Positions 36,567 through 45,751 of a stretch of 64,000 nt of DNA are shown one piece after another. The notes beneath the pieces were generated by a model. The model had not been told where the DNA came from. It did no database searches and saw only the letters and a list, made by a program, of their open reading frames with translations. Position 1 is the stretch's first letter. Each line of letters starts with the position of its first letter. The DNA comes from an uncultured Paludibaculum sp. (GTDB taxonomy: Bacteria > Acidobacteriota > Terriglobia > Bryobacterales > Bryobacteraceae), in NCBI RefSeq assembly GCF_963665245.1, contig NZ_OY762267.1, forward strand, positions 558,001 through 622,000, in the 5' to 3' direction. A program made the translations under genes and the position numbers.

Positions 36567-37856
36567 ATGAATCGAAGAATACTCCGCCTCGCGGCGGCCG
36601 CAGTAACCTCGCTGTCCCTCACTCTACTCTTGTCCGGCTGCGGCGCGGAAGCCGCGGGCGGCACCCCCACCATGCCGCCGCCTGCGGTCGACGTCACACC
36701 GGTCACGCAAGAAGACGTCCAGGTAAATAGCGAATGGGTGGCTACCATTGACGGCAGCGTCAACGCGATCATCCAACCCCAAGTGATGGGCTATCTCGTC
36801 CGTCAGCTTTATCAGGAAGGCGCATTTGTCCGCAAGGGCCAGGTCCTATTCGAAATCGACCCGCGGCCGTTCCAGGCACAGGTAGATCAAGCCGCCGCGC
36901 AGCTCGCGCAGGCCGAAAGCCAGGTGGTCCAAGCCCAGAGCCAAGTGGAGCAGTCACAGAGCCAGATCGCCCAAGCGGCGGCCCAGTTGAGGAAGGCCGA
37001 GCTCGATGTCCAGCGGGATACACCTCTCGCGCAGGCGAGGGCTATTGCTCAGAGCCAGCTTGATACCGAAATCCAGGCACAGGCCGCGGCCGACGCCGCG
37101 CTGCGTGCCAGCAAGGCGAACGCCACCACTAGCCAGGCGGCCGTCAAGACCGCGCAGGCCGCGGTGCAGGCAGCCAAGGCGTCTTTGTCCCAGGCTCAGC
37201 TCAATCTGGGCTTCACCCAGGTCCACTCGCTCATCGACGGCATCGCTGGCGTGGCGCAAACCCAGATCGGCAACCTGGTGAAGACCGACACCACGCTCAC
37301 CACCGTGTCTCAAGTGGACCCCATCCGCGTCTACTTTCCCATCAGCGAGCAGGAGTACCTGAATGTCGCAGTGGGCCGCAAGCCGGGCGATCCAGCCGGC
37401 CTCCTCTCCCCGAATCAGGTACCGGCGCTGGAACTCGTGCTGTCCAACGGCACTACCTATGCGCATAAGGGCAAGGTCACGTTCACTGACCGCCAGGTGG
37501 ATTCCCAGACCGGCACCATCCGCGTCGCCGCGTCGTTCCCGAACCCGGGCAACGTGCTGCGCCCCGGCCAGTTCGGCCGCATCCACGCCCTTACGGGTAC
37601 CCACAAGAGCGCCTTGCTTGTGCCGCAGCGCGCCGTCACTGAGCTGCAGGGCAAGCACCAGGTCGCGGTCGTGCTGGCTGGCAACAAGGTCCAGATCCGC
37701 CAGGTCACGCTCGGCCCGACGGTCGGCTCCCGCTACGTCATCGAGAGCGGCCTGCGCGCCGGAGAAAGCGTGATTGTCGAAGGCCTGGCGAAGGCCATGG
37801 ACGGCGGCACCGTCGTACCGCAGCCCGCCGCCAGCCCAGCCGGTGGGAGCCACTAA
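36567..37856 (+). CDS. RND efflux periplasmic adaptor (membrane fusion) lipoprotein
   Basis: The protein has 429 residues. A lipoprotein signal ends at LLLSGC with Cys25 as the acylation site. The lipoyl/barrel-sandwich half motifs (IIQPQVMGYLVRQLYQEGAFVRKGQVLFEIDPRPF) flank an alanine/glutamine-rich coiled-coil hairpin at about 110-215 (AAAQLAQAESQVVQAQSQVE and on), then beta-barrel and membrane-proximal domains (DPIRVYFPISEQEYL, VDSQTGTIRVAASFPN). It bridges the inner-membrane pump and the outer-membrane channel. The pump gene begins 3 bases after the stop. Confidence 0.92.
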   Translation: MNRRILRLAAAAVTSLSLTLLLSGCGAEAAGGTPTMPPPAVDVTPVTQEDVQVNSEWVATIDGSVNAIIQPQVMGYLVRQLYQEGAFVRKGQVLFEIDPRPFQAQVDQAAAQLAQAESQVVQAQSQVEQSQSQIAQAAAQLRKAELDVQRDTPLAQARAIAQSQLDTEIQAQAAADAALRASKANATTSQAAVKTAQAAVQAAKASLSQAQLNLGFTQVHSLIDGIAGVAQTQIGNLVKTDTTLTTVSQVDPIRVYFPISEQEYLNVAVGRKPGDPAGLLSPNQVPALELVLSNGTTYAHKGKVTFTDRQVDSQTGTIRVAASFPNPGNVLRPGQFGRIHALTGTHKSALLVPQRAVTELQGKHQVAVVLAGNKVQIRQVTLGPTVGSRYVIESGLRAGESVIVEGLAKAMDGGTVVPQPAASPAGGSH

Positions 37857-37859
37857 AGC

Positions 37860-40800
37860 ATGGCAAAATTCTTCATCGGCCGGCCCATCGTGGCCATGGT
37901 GATCTCCATCCTCATGGTGGTCATCGGCACTGTGGCCTTGTTCAGCCTGCCCACCGGGCAGTTCCCTGAAATCGTCCCGCCGGAAATCAACATCACCGCC
38001 ATCTACCCCGGCGCCGACGCCCAGACGCTGGAACAGTCGGTCACCACTCCACTGGAACAACAGATCAGCGGCGTCGACAACATGGAGTACATGAGCTCGA
38101 CCTCCGCCAACAACGGAACGTCGACCATCACCGTCAACTTCGACATCAAGACGGATCCCAACATCGACCAGGTGCTGACGCAGCTCCGCACCTCGCAGGC
38201 CGCTTCCCAATTGCCCGTGGAAGTGAACACCACCGGACTCACGGTGCAGAAGTCGCTGGCGTCGCCCCTGATGTTCGTCAGCCTCTACTCGCCCAAGAAC
38301 ACCTACGACGACATCTTCCTCTCGAACTACGCCTACATCAACCTCGTCGACGAACTGACGCGCGTCAAGGGCGTGGCCCGCGTACAGACCTTCGGCGGCG
38401 GCCAGTACGCCATGCGTATCTGGATCAAGCCCGATCAACTCGCCAAGCTGAACGTCACGGTGTCCGACATCCTCGCCGCGATCCAGGGCCAGAACCGCGT
38501 GAACCCGGCCGGTAAGCTCGGCGGCCGCCCGGCCCCGAAGGGCCAGGAGTTCACCTACACCGTCATGGCGCAGGGCCGCTTCAATACGCCCGAGGAGTTC
38601 GGCGGCATCATCGTCCGCTCGAACCCCGACGGCTCCACGCTGCGGCTAAAGGACGTCGCCCGCATCGAGATGGGCGCCCAGACCTACGACATCATCAGCC
38701 GCTTCAACGGCCGTGCCACCGCCGGCATGGCCATCTATCAGTTGCCCGGCTCCAATGCCGTCGAGACCGCCAAGAACGTCACTACCCATCTGCACGAGCT
38801 CGAGAAGCGCTTCCCCAAAGACCTCGCTCTCGACATGACCCTCGACACCACCAAGGTGGTCACGGAGGGCATGAAGGAAATCGCCATCACGCTGCTTGAA
38901 GCGCTGGCGCTGGTCGTGCTCGTCGTCTACCTCTTCCTGCAGGGCTGGCGCGCCACCCTCATCCCCCTGCTGGCTGTGCCCGTTTCGCTGGTCGGCACGT
39001 TCATGCTCTTCCCGCTGCTGGGCTTTTCGGTGAACACGCTGTCGCTGTTCGGACTCGTGCTCGCCATCGGACTCGTGGTCGACGACGCCATCGTCGTAGT
39101 CGAGGCCGTCGAACATCACATCGAAGAGGGCATGTCGCCCCGCGACGCCTCCCTCAAAGCCATGGAGGAAGTCTCGGGACCCGTCATCGCCATCGCGCTG
39201 ATCCTGGCTGCCGTGTTCATCCCCACGGCCTTCATCCCCGGCATCACCGGCCGTCTCTACCAGCAGTTCGCCGTGACCATCGCCATCTCGGTGATCATCT
39301 CGGCCTTCAACGCTCTCTCGCTCAGCCCGGCGCTTTGCGCCCTGTTGCTCCGGCACAAAGAGCCCTCACGCGGCCCCCTGGCCCGCTTCTTTGACTGGTT
39401 CAACCGTGTCTTCAAGACCGGCACGGACCGCTACATCAGCATCAGCACGTCGATGGTCCGCAAGTCGGCGCTCAGCCTCGGCTTCCTCGTCGTAGTCACA
39501 ATCCTCGGCGTGGGCATCGGCGGACGCCTGCCCAGCTCGTTCCTGCCCAATGAGGATCAGGGCTACCTGCTGGTCGCCATGCGCCTGCCCGACGCCGCTT
39601 CGCTCGAACGCACAGACGATGCGGCCCGCAAGATCGAACAGCGGGTCATGAAGATCCCCGGCGTCGCCAGCGTGTTCTCCGTTGTCGGCTTCGATCTGCT
39701 CAGCGGCATTCAGAACACCTACAACGGCATCTTCTGGGTGACGCTGAAGGATTGGAGCGAACGCAAAGCCGCTAACGAACAGTTCGAAGTCATCCAGGCC
39801 AATCTGGCCGGGGCCATCTCCCAGGTGCCCGATGCCTTTGCCTTCCCCATCACACCGCCCGCCATTCCCGGCGTCGGCAACTCCGGTGGCTTCACCTTCG
39901 TGCTGGAAGACCGCTCCGGCGGCAGCCCCGAAGACTTCGCCAAGAACGTCTTCAAGTTCGTCGGCGCCGCCTCCAAGCGCAAGGAACTCGTGGGCATCAA
40001 CTCCACCTTCCTGCCCAGCGTGCCGCAGCTCTATGCCAATGTCGACCGGCAGAAGACCGCGCGCCAGGGTGTCGCCATCAACGACGTCTACAACACGATG
40101 CAGACGTTCCTCGGCGGCTATCTCGTGAACTACTTCAACCGCTTCGGACGCCAGTGGCAGGTCTACCTGGCTGCCGAAGGCGACTACCGCACCAAGCCCG
40201 AAGACATCGGCCAGTTCTACGTGCGCAACTCGGCACAAACGATGGTGCCGCTCAGCGCCGTGACCACCATGGAACATCGCGCCGGGCCGGAATTCAACTT
40301 CCGCTACAACGAATACCGCGCCACGCAGATCTTCGGCGGCGCCGCGCCCGGCTACAGTTCGGGCCAGGCCATGGCAGCACTGGAAGAGGTCTTCGCGCAG
40401 ACCATGCCTTCCAACATGGCCTTCGACTACACAGGCATGTCCTATCAGGAAAAGAAGGCGTCCGAGGGCATCTCCCCGGCGGCCATCTACGGCATGTCGA
40501 TCTTCTTCGTGTTCCTCATCCTCGCGGCACAGTATGAAAGCTGGTCGCTGCCGTTCAGCGTCCTGCTCGTGACGCCGGTGGCCGTGCTGGGCGCATACCT
40601 CTCGCTCTGGCTGCGCGGCTTTGAGAACAACGTCTACGCCCAGATCGGCCTGGTCATGCTCATCGGCATCTCGGCCAAGAACGCGATTCTGATCGTGGAA
40701 TTCGCCCGCGCCGAGTACTCGAAAGGCCGCTCCGCCACTGAGGCGGCCATCATCGCCGCGCGCCTCCGCCTGCGCCCCATTCTGATGACGGCCTTCGCCT

Positions 40801-41015
40801 TCATCCTGGGCTGCGTCCCGCTCTGGTTCGCCTCCGGCTCCGGAGCCATCTCGCGCCGCATTCTCGGCACGGTGGTCATCGGCGGCATGCTCGCCGCCAC
40901 CACCATTGCCATCTTCCTCATCCCCGTCACCTATGTGGTGGTGGAGAACATCGCCGCCAAGTTCGGTAAGGCCAAGCCCCCCGTCCAACTGGAAGGCGAA
41001 GGAGAACCAGCATGA
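37860..41015 (+). CDS. RND multidrug efflux permease (HAE1/AcrB type)
   Basis: The protein has 1051 residues, usual AcrB length, with 12 predicted helices and two large periplasmic loops. The proton-relay aspartate pair is present in TM4 (LAIGLVVDDAIVVVEAVEHH) and the lysine in TM10 (LIGISAKNAILIVEFARAEY). N-terminal FIGRPIVAMVISILMVVIG, PTGQFPEIVPPEINITAIYPGA and the FIPGITGRLYQQFAVTIA segment are typical. It exports hydrophobic drugs or metabolites with proton uptake. Its stop overlaps the outer-membrane factor start by 4 bases (ATGA). Confidence 0.95.
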   Translation: MAKFFIGRPIVAMVISILMVVIGTVALFSLPTGQFPEIVPPEINITAIYPGADAQTLEQSVTTPLEQQISGVDNMEYMSSTSANNGTSTITVNFDIKTDPNIDQVLTQLRTSQAASQLPVEVNTTGLTVQKSLASPLMFVSLYSPKNTYDDIFLSNYAYINLVDELTRVKGVARVQTFGGGQYAMRIWIKPDQLAKLNVTVSDILAAIQGQNRVNPAGKLGGRPAPKGQEFTYTVMAQGRFNTPEEFGGIIVRSNPDGSTLRLKDVARIEMGAQTYDIISRFNGRATAGMAIYQLPGSNAVETAKNVTTHLHELEKRFPKDLALDMTLDTTKVVTEGMKEIAITLLEALALVVLVVYLFLQGWRATLIPLLAVPVSLVGTFMLFPLLGFSVNTLSLFGLVLAIGLVVDDAIVVVEAVEHHIEEGMSPRDASLKAMEEVSGPVIAIALILAAVFIPTAFIPGITGRLYQQFAVTIAISVIISAFNALSLSPALCALLLRHKEPSRGPLARFFDWFNRVFKTGTDRYISISTSMVRKSALSLGFLVVVTILGVGIGGRLPSSFLPNEDQGYLLVAMRLPDAASLERTDDAARKIEQRVMKIPGVASVFSVVGFDLLSGIQNTYNGIFWVTLKDWSERKAANEQFEVIQANLAGAISQVPDAFAFPITPPAIPGVGNSGGFTFVLEDRSGGSPEDFAKNVFKFVGAASKRKELVGINSTFLPSVPQLYANVDRQKTARQGVAINDVYNTMQTFLGGYLVNYFNRFGRQWQVYLAAEGDYRTKPEDIGQFYVRNSAQTMVPLSAVTTMEHRAGPEFNFRYNEYRATQIFGGAAPGYSSGQAMAALEEVFAQTMPSNMAFDYTGMSYQEKKASEGISPAAIYGMSIFFVFLILAAQYESWSLPFSVLLVTPVAVLGAYLSLWLRGFENNVYAQIGLVMLIGISAKNAILIVEFARAEYSKGRSATEAAIIAARLRLRPILMTAFAFILGCVPLWFASGSGAISRRILGTVVIGGMLAATTIAIFLIPVTYVVVENIAAKFGKAKPPVQLEGEGEPA

Positions 41016-42400
41016 GGTACCACGTCCTCATTCTCGCCGCCATCACCACAGCCGGCCTGACCATGGCCGGCGGCATCGGCCCGAAATACAAACGGCCCGA
41101 CGTTCCGGTGCCCAACGCATATCGCGGCGCCACTACGGACACCGCCACAGCGGAATCGCTGGGCGACGCCCAGTGGTTCACGCTCTTCCAGGACCCTCAA
41201 CTCCAGACTCTGATCCGCACCGCGCTGGCTCAGAATCTCGACGTGCGCATCGCCGCCGCCCGGGTCGACCAGGCGCAGGCGCAAGCCGGCGGGGCCCGCG
41301 CCGAGCAGTTCCCCAACATCAGTGCGACCGGTTCGGCCTCCAGGCAGAAGAGTGCGAGCACACCCTTCTTCCCGGGCTTTGAGTCGAACATGAGCCAACT
41401 CGGGCTCTCGTCCGTCTGGCAGCTCGACTTCTGGGGCCGCTACCGCAAGGCGAACGAGGCCGCCCGCGCTACCCTCGCGGCCAGCGACTGGGGCCGCAAG
41501 GCCGTCATCTCCACCCTGGTCGCCAACCTGGCTTCCGCCTACTTCCAACTGCGTGAGCTCGATCTCGAACTCGATATCGCCAAACGCACGCTCGGCGCCC
41601 GGCAGGAGTCGCTGAAGCTCACACAAACACTGGAGCATAACGGAGCCACCTCCATGCTCGACGTGCGCCAGGCCGAGAAACTCGTGGAGATGGCCGCCCG
41701 CCGCGTGCCCGATCTGGAGAAACGCATCGCCCAGCAGGAGAACCTCATCAGCGTTCTGCTCGGCAGCAACCCCGGCTCGGTCCCACGCGGGCAGCCTCTG
41801 CTGGAAGTGCAGATCACACCCACCGTACCCGAAGGGCTGCCATCGTCGCTGCTGGAACGCCGGCCGGATATCCGCCAGGCGGAGATGCGTCTGGTCGCTG
41901 CTAACGCGCAGGTGGGCGTGGCCAAGTCCATGTACTTCCCCCAGATCTCCCTCACCGGCTCCGCCGGCTGGCAGGCCTATTCGATGACCGGCTTGTTCGA
42001 CTCCAAGGTCTACAACGTCGGAGCCAACATGACCGCACCCATCTTCGACTTCGGCCGCATCCGCTCGGGCGTGAAGCTGAGCGAAGCGCAGAAGGAGGAG
42101 ATGGTGCTCACCTACCGTCAATCGGTCCAGCAGGCCTTCCGGGAGGTCTCGGATTCGCTGGTCGCCGTTCAGAAGAACCGCGAGTATCGTGAGCGCCAAT
42201 CGTCCTTGACCAATTCCGCCAGCGAGGCGGCCAAACTGGCCGACATCCGCTACAAGGGCGGCGCCAGCAGCTATCTGGAAGTGCTCACCAGCCAGACCGA
42301 TCTCTTCGACGCCGAGATCGAACTGGCCCAGGCGCACCTCAATGAGCGGGTGGCAGTTGTGCAGTTGTACAACGCCCTGGGCGGAGGGTGGCGGCCCTAG
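41012..42400 (+). CDS. Outer-membrane efflux channel (NodT/TolC-like), no lipobox cysteine
   Basis: The protein has 462 residues with two OEP repeats. Family marks are GPKYKRPDVPVPNAYRG near the N-terminus, WFTLFQDPQLQTLIRTALAQNLDVRIAAARV, PQISLTGSAG-type repeats and LLERRPDIRQAEMRLVAANAQVGVAKS. In most relatives an acylated cysteine (SGC or AGC) stands just before GPxYKRP; here the sequence is LTMAGGIGPKYKRP, so the lipid anchor appears lost. It completes the tripartite pump with the two genes upstream. Confidence 0.92.
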   Translation: MRYHVLILAAITTAGLTMAGGIGPKYKRPDVPVPNAYRGATTDTATAESLGDAQWFTLFQDPQLQTLIRTALAQNLDVRIAAARVDQAQAQAGGARAEQFPNISATGSASRQKSASTPFFPGFESNMSQLGLSSVWQLDFWGRYRKANEAARATLAASDWGRKAVISTLVANLASAYFQLRELDLELDIAKRTLGARQESLKLTQTLEHNGATSMLDVRQAEKLVEMAARRVPDLEKRIAQQENLISVLLGSNPGSVPRGQPLLEVQITPTVPEGLPSSLLERRPDIRQAEMRLVAANAQVGVAKSMYFPQISLTGSAGWQAYSMTGLFDSKVYNVGANMTAPIFDFGRIRSGVKLSEAQKEEMVLTYRQSVQQAFREVSDSLVAVQKNREYRERQSSLTNSASEAAKLADIRYKGGASSYLEVLTSQTDLFDAEIELAQAHLNERVAVVQLYNALGGGWRP

Positions 42401-42429
42401 CCGTCTCTTTCAGTCGAATCCGGCAAATG

Positions 42430-42466
42430 GATGGGCCTGGACGCCTACGTGCATCCCAGGCCCATC
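42430..42466 (+). terminator. Hairpin after the efflux operon
   Basis: GATGGGCCTGG at 42430-42440 pairs perfectly with CCAGGCCCATC at 42456-42466 (11 bp, 15-base loop), 30 bases after the efflux channel stop. There is no T-run, so it may be a stabilising or Rho-assisted 3' structure and not a simple intrinsic terminator. Confidence 0.45.
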
Positions 42467-42564
42467 AGCGTCTTCCGGTCAGTTTGCGGAAACCAAGGCC
42501 GTGAGGCGCCGTCGGTATACTGGAAGAACTCGCCCCGGCAGAAGACCGGCATCCCTGTAGTGAA

Positions 42565-43932
42565 ATGTCCGAATCATTCATCACCTACGCCGTCACGCTG
42601 ATCGTCGTTTTGATTCCGCTGATAGTCTATGTGACGCGCCAGAAACGCCGGGCCCGGGCGGCGCACGACGCACTCCGGCGCGGCCAACTCTACTCCGAGG
42701 GACCCAAGGCGCAGCACCCCCACATCGACACCACCTATTGCATTGGCTGCCAATCGTGCACCTCGGTCTGCCCCGAAGGCGACGTTCTAGCCATGTTGGG
42801 CGGCAAGGCCGTCATCGTCAACGGCTACAAGTGCATCGGCCATGGGCTGTGTGCCGACGCCTGTCCCGTGGGCGCCATCACGATGGTGATGGCGGCACCA
42901 GCCATGGGCGCCGACATGCCCTACATCACGCCAGAGTACGAAACCAGCGTCCCCGGTCTGTTCATCGCGGGCGAACTGGGCGGACTCGCCCTCATCAAGA
43001 ACGCGGTCAACCAGGGCCGCGATTGCGTCGAGACCATCGCCCGGCGCCTCTCCGCCTCCAATACAAGGCGGCCCGAAGATGTTTTCGACGTGCTCATTGT
43101 CGGCGCGGGCCCGGCCGGCATCAGCGCCTCCCTGCAGGCCATCGAATGTAAGCTTCACTACATTACGATCGAACGCGACGAGATCGGCGGAACCGTCTCC
43201 AAATACCCAAGGCAGAAGCTCGTAATGACCAGCCCCGTGCAGTTCCCCATGTATGGGAAGTTCAACAAGACGGAGCTATCCAAGGAGGACCTGCTCGCGT
43301 TCTGGCACAAGGTGCTCGGTCGCACCGACTTCAACGTCCGCACCGGACAGTCCGTCGAGACGATCAGCAAGGACAGCGACGGAGTCTTCGAGATAACAAC
43401 TACTGGCGCGCGCTACCGGGCTGCCCATGTCATCCTCGCTCTCGGCCGTACCGGAACCCCGCGCAAGCTCGGCGTAAAGGGCGAAGACCTCCCCAAGGTG
43501 ATGTATCGCCTGATCGAGGCGGACCACTATGTGAACAAGAAGATCCTGGTTGTCGGGGGAGGCGACAGCGCCATCGAAGCGGCCATGGGGCTGGCCCACC
43601 AGGTCGGCAACCAGGTCACGCTGTCCTACCGCAAAGACAGCTTCAGCCGCATCAAGGAGCGCAACGCCCAGCGGATTCAGGATTGCATCCGCAGAAGCAT
43701 GCTGCGGGTGATCTTCAATTCGACGCCAGTGGAATTTACTCCGGATTCGGTGATCCTGGAAGTCAACGGCAAGTTGCAGACTCTCGCCAACGACTACGTC
43801 TGGATCTTTGCGGGCGGCACTCCGCCCAATGCGTTCCTCAAGAGTGTCGGAGTCGCCTTCGGTCCCCAGGACATCACCTTGCAGGCCAGCCTCGAGGCTC
43901 ACCAGCAGCAGGAGCAGCGTCATACGTCCTGA
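42565..43932 (+). CDS. Membrane-anchored Fe-S/FAD pyridine-nucleotide oxidoreductase
   Basis: The protein has 455 residues. One N-terminal helix (about 5-23) is followed by a ferredoxin-like module: C59-x2-C62-x2-C65-x3-C69 is a full 4Fe-4S site, while the second reads C90-x2-H93-x2-C96-x3-C100 with histidine in place of the second cysteine. A FAD-binding Rossmann motif (DVLIVGAGPAGISASLQA, from about 175) and an NAD(P) motif (ILVVGGGDSAIEAAMGLAH) follow, as in YpdA/thioredoxin-reductase-like flavoproteins. No CxxC redox pair is seen in the flavin domain. Electron transfer between NAD(P)H, FAD and Fe-S centres at the membrane is likely; partners are unknown. Confidence 0.8.
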   Translation: MSESFITYAVTLIVVLIPLIVYVTRQKRRARAAHDALRRGQLYSEGPKAQHPHIDTTYCIGCQSCTSVCPEGDVLAMLGGKAVIVNGYKCIGHGLCADACPVGAITMVMAAPAMGADMPYITPEYETSVPGLFIAGELGGLALIKNAVNQGRDCVETIARRLSASNTRRPEDVFDVLIVGAGPAGISASLQAIECKLHYITIERDEIGGTVSKYPRQKLVMTSPVQFPMYGKFNKTELSKEDLLAFWHKVLGRTDFNVRTGQSVETISKDSDGVFEITTTGARYRAAHVILALGRTGTPRKLGVKGEDLPKVMYRLIEADHYVNKKILVVGGGDSAIEAAMGLAHQVGNQVTLSYRKDSFSRIKERNAQRIQDCIRRSMLRVIFNSTPVEFTPDSVILEVNGKLQTLANDYVWIFAGGTPPNAFLKSVGVAFGPQDITLQASLEAHQQQEQRHTS

Positions 43933-43964
43933 CCAACTGCCGCTCCGGCGCGTGCACGACGCAC

Positions 43965-44369
43965 TCAGGCCGCGTCTCGCAGCCCTTTCCGCTCCAGCGG
44001 CAGTTCGGGCATCTCGATGTCGCTGTCTCTCCGCTGGTCGGAGTTCTCGAGTGCTTCCTGGCACCTGATGCAGCGCAACGCCCAGGGCACAGCGGCCAGC
44101 CTCCGGGGCGCGATGTCGTCATCGCAGTCCTCGCAGATGCCATATGTGCCATCCTCGATCCTGCCTAGCGCCGCGCGGATATCGGCAAGCATGGCCGAGA
44201 CTCTGTCAGCGTTTTCGATGGCCAGCTCCCGCTCGACCGCCAGTTGGATCTCATCCAACGGATCAGCCGCCGTCTCGATCGTCATATCCTGGCTGCGCAG
44301 CAGCCGTTCCAGTTCGCGCGCCCTGGCTTCCAGAATGGCCTTGGGCCGAAGGGTCTCCACCGCTTTCAT
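43965..44369 (-). CDS. DksA/TraR-family C4 zinc-finger protein
   Basis: The protein has 134 residues from ATG 44369, which has AAAGAGG 5 bases upstream; a GTG at 44387 would add 6 residues. A helical hairpin N-terminus (AREL ERLLRSQ, ELAIENADRVSAMLADIRAAL) precedes the C4 zinc finger C79-x2-C82-x17-C100-x2-C103 (YGICEDCDDDI, LRCIRCQ). Members bind RNA polymerase through its secondary channel, often with ppGpp. It converges with the oxidoreductase gene. Its precise role is not assignable. Confidence 0.85.
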   Translation of the reverse strand: MKAVETLRPKAILEARARELERLLRSQDMTIETAADPLDEIQLAVERELAIENADRVSAMLADIRAALGRIEDGTYGICEDCDDDIAPRRLAAVPWALRCIRCQEALENSDQRRDSDIEMPELPLERKGLRDAA

Positions 44370-44512
44370 CGCAGCCTCTTTCTCCACGGAACCACCGTGG
44401 ATTCTCTGAATTCGTCTCTATCCTAGGGGGTTGCAGCCGCAAGGGACCATCCTGTACACACGGTATTTTGGGATCCCAATTCCCAGGTCTTCTCGGCCCC
44501 GAACGTCCAGCC

Positions 44513-45661
44513 CTATTTCGGCGGCGCACGCCGTCCGGGCACCAGGTGGACGGTAATCGCCTCCGGCAGCAGGCGCTCCACCGAGACCGCCGGCGGCAGA
44601 TTCACCACATCGCTGGGATGTGTCAGCGTTACCACACCTGGAGCCTCCTTATTGAGATCGAAGCGCACCGACATCTCGTTCGCATGCAGCGACTCCACCT
44701 CCCAGCGCGGTCCGCGTACTCGCATCTCGAATTGCGTCGCCGACGCCTGGGAGACGTCCATGCCTGTGGGTGGATTCGTGAACTCCACCGGAACCACGAG
44801 ATCGCGGATGGCCGTCCCCGAGGAAACCAGCGAGAGGCCCCACACCACGGCCGTAATCGCGGCCGCCGACAACTTTTGCCCGTAGTTGCCGACGAGCAAC
44901 CCGCGCAGCAGCGGCGTGGGTTTCCCTGCCGGCACGGCTTGCCCACTACGCAGCAGTTCCACCAGTTCCTCTTCGCGGGCCGCGTGCCGCCACTGCTGGC
45001 CGTGGACTAGCGTCACGTCGCCTCGCTCCTCCGACACCACCACCACCCACGCGTCACAACGCTCGCAAAGGCCAAGCGCGGCCCTGTGCCGGGTCCCAAA
45101 GTAGTCCGGAACATCCGTCCGGTGAGTCAGCGGCAACAGAACCCCGGCTCGCGCGATCCGCCCGGCCTCCACGATCACTCCACCGTCGTGAATCGGTGAT
45201 GTCTTCTGAAACAGTGCCTCCAGCAGCGCGGCGGATAGTGCCGCGCCGATCTCAAGGCCACCCCCGGCCAGTTCGCTGGTGGAATGATCGCGGGCGATGA
45301 TCACAAGGGCGCCGGTTTTCTGGGCCGCCAGGGTGAACGCCGCACGCGCGATCCTTTGTTGTGCGGAAGAGTGCGATTCGGGCGTCCGCCGGCGGCGGAA
45401 TCGCCCTTCCATCCGCATCGCCAGATGCCGCAGCTCAGACTGGAAAATCGTCACCAGCAGGAGAACGGCGACGAAGCCCAGGGCCTGAAATACCCAGGCG
45501 GCCAGCCCCAGTTCGAGCCGTACCGCCAGCCCGGAGAGGCCAAACAGCGCGGCCGTGCTCAACAGCACAAAACGCAGCCGATTCCCAGCCGTCCATCTCA
45601 GGAAAAGATAGACCGCGGCCGCCAGGGTTGTAAGTTCGACAATGGTCTGCCAACGCGGCAT
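44513..45661 (-). CDS. Diadenylate cyclase (CdaA-type) fused to a YbbR-like domain
   Basis: The protein has 382 residues. Three N-terminal helices (about 8-72, TLAAAVYLFLRW, FVLLSTAALFGLSGLAV, VFQALGFVAVLLLVTIF) resemble CdaA. The DAC domain (about 100-225) holds IHDGGVIVEAGRIARAGVLLPLT with DGG at 159-161 where CdaA has DGA, and GTRHRAALGL at 189-198. It should make cyclic di-AMP from two ATP. A fourth helix (about 263-281) and a YbbR/CdaR-like region (about 285-376, RDLVVPVEFTNPPTGM, QFEMRVRGPRWEVESL) follow. In Firmicutes CdaA and its regulator CdaR (YbbR) are separate neighbouring genes; here they form one chain with a cytosolic cyclase and an outer YbbR domain. Confidence 0.85.
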   Translation of the reverse strand: MPRWQTIVELTTLAAAVYLFLRWTAGNRLRFVLLSTAALFGLSGLAVRLELGLAAWVFQALGFVAVLLLVTIFQSELRHLAMRMEGRFRRRRTPESHSSAQQRIARAAFTLAAQKTGALVIIARDHSTSELAGGGLEIGAALSAALLEALFQKTSPIHDGGVIVEAGRIARAGVLLPLTHRTDVPDYFGTRHRAALGLCERCDAWVVVVSEERGDVTLVHGQQWRHAAREEELVELLRSGQAVPAGKPTPLLRGLLVGNYGQKLSAAAITAVVWGLSLVSSGTAIRDLVVPVEFTNPPTGMDVSQASATQFEMRVRGPRWEVESLHANEMSVRFDLNKEAPGVVTLTHPSDVVNLPPAVSVERLLPEAITVHLVPGRRAPPK

Positions 45662-45751
45662 TCACGCCGTCCGCCTTTTCTGGTACGGCAGTGCCGGCCG
45701 CTGACCCAGCCACGCCTCCGCCGCGCGTAGAGTCTGTCATCCTCATCGGAG

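Noticed and set aside
39366..42337. Two long minus-strand frames of 540 and 468 codons
   Set aside because: Antisense to the RND permease and outer-membrane factor; low-complexity translation typical of GC-rich antisense frames.
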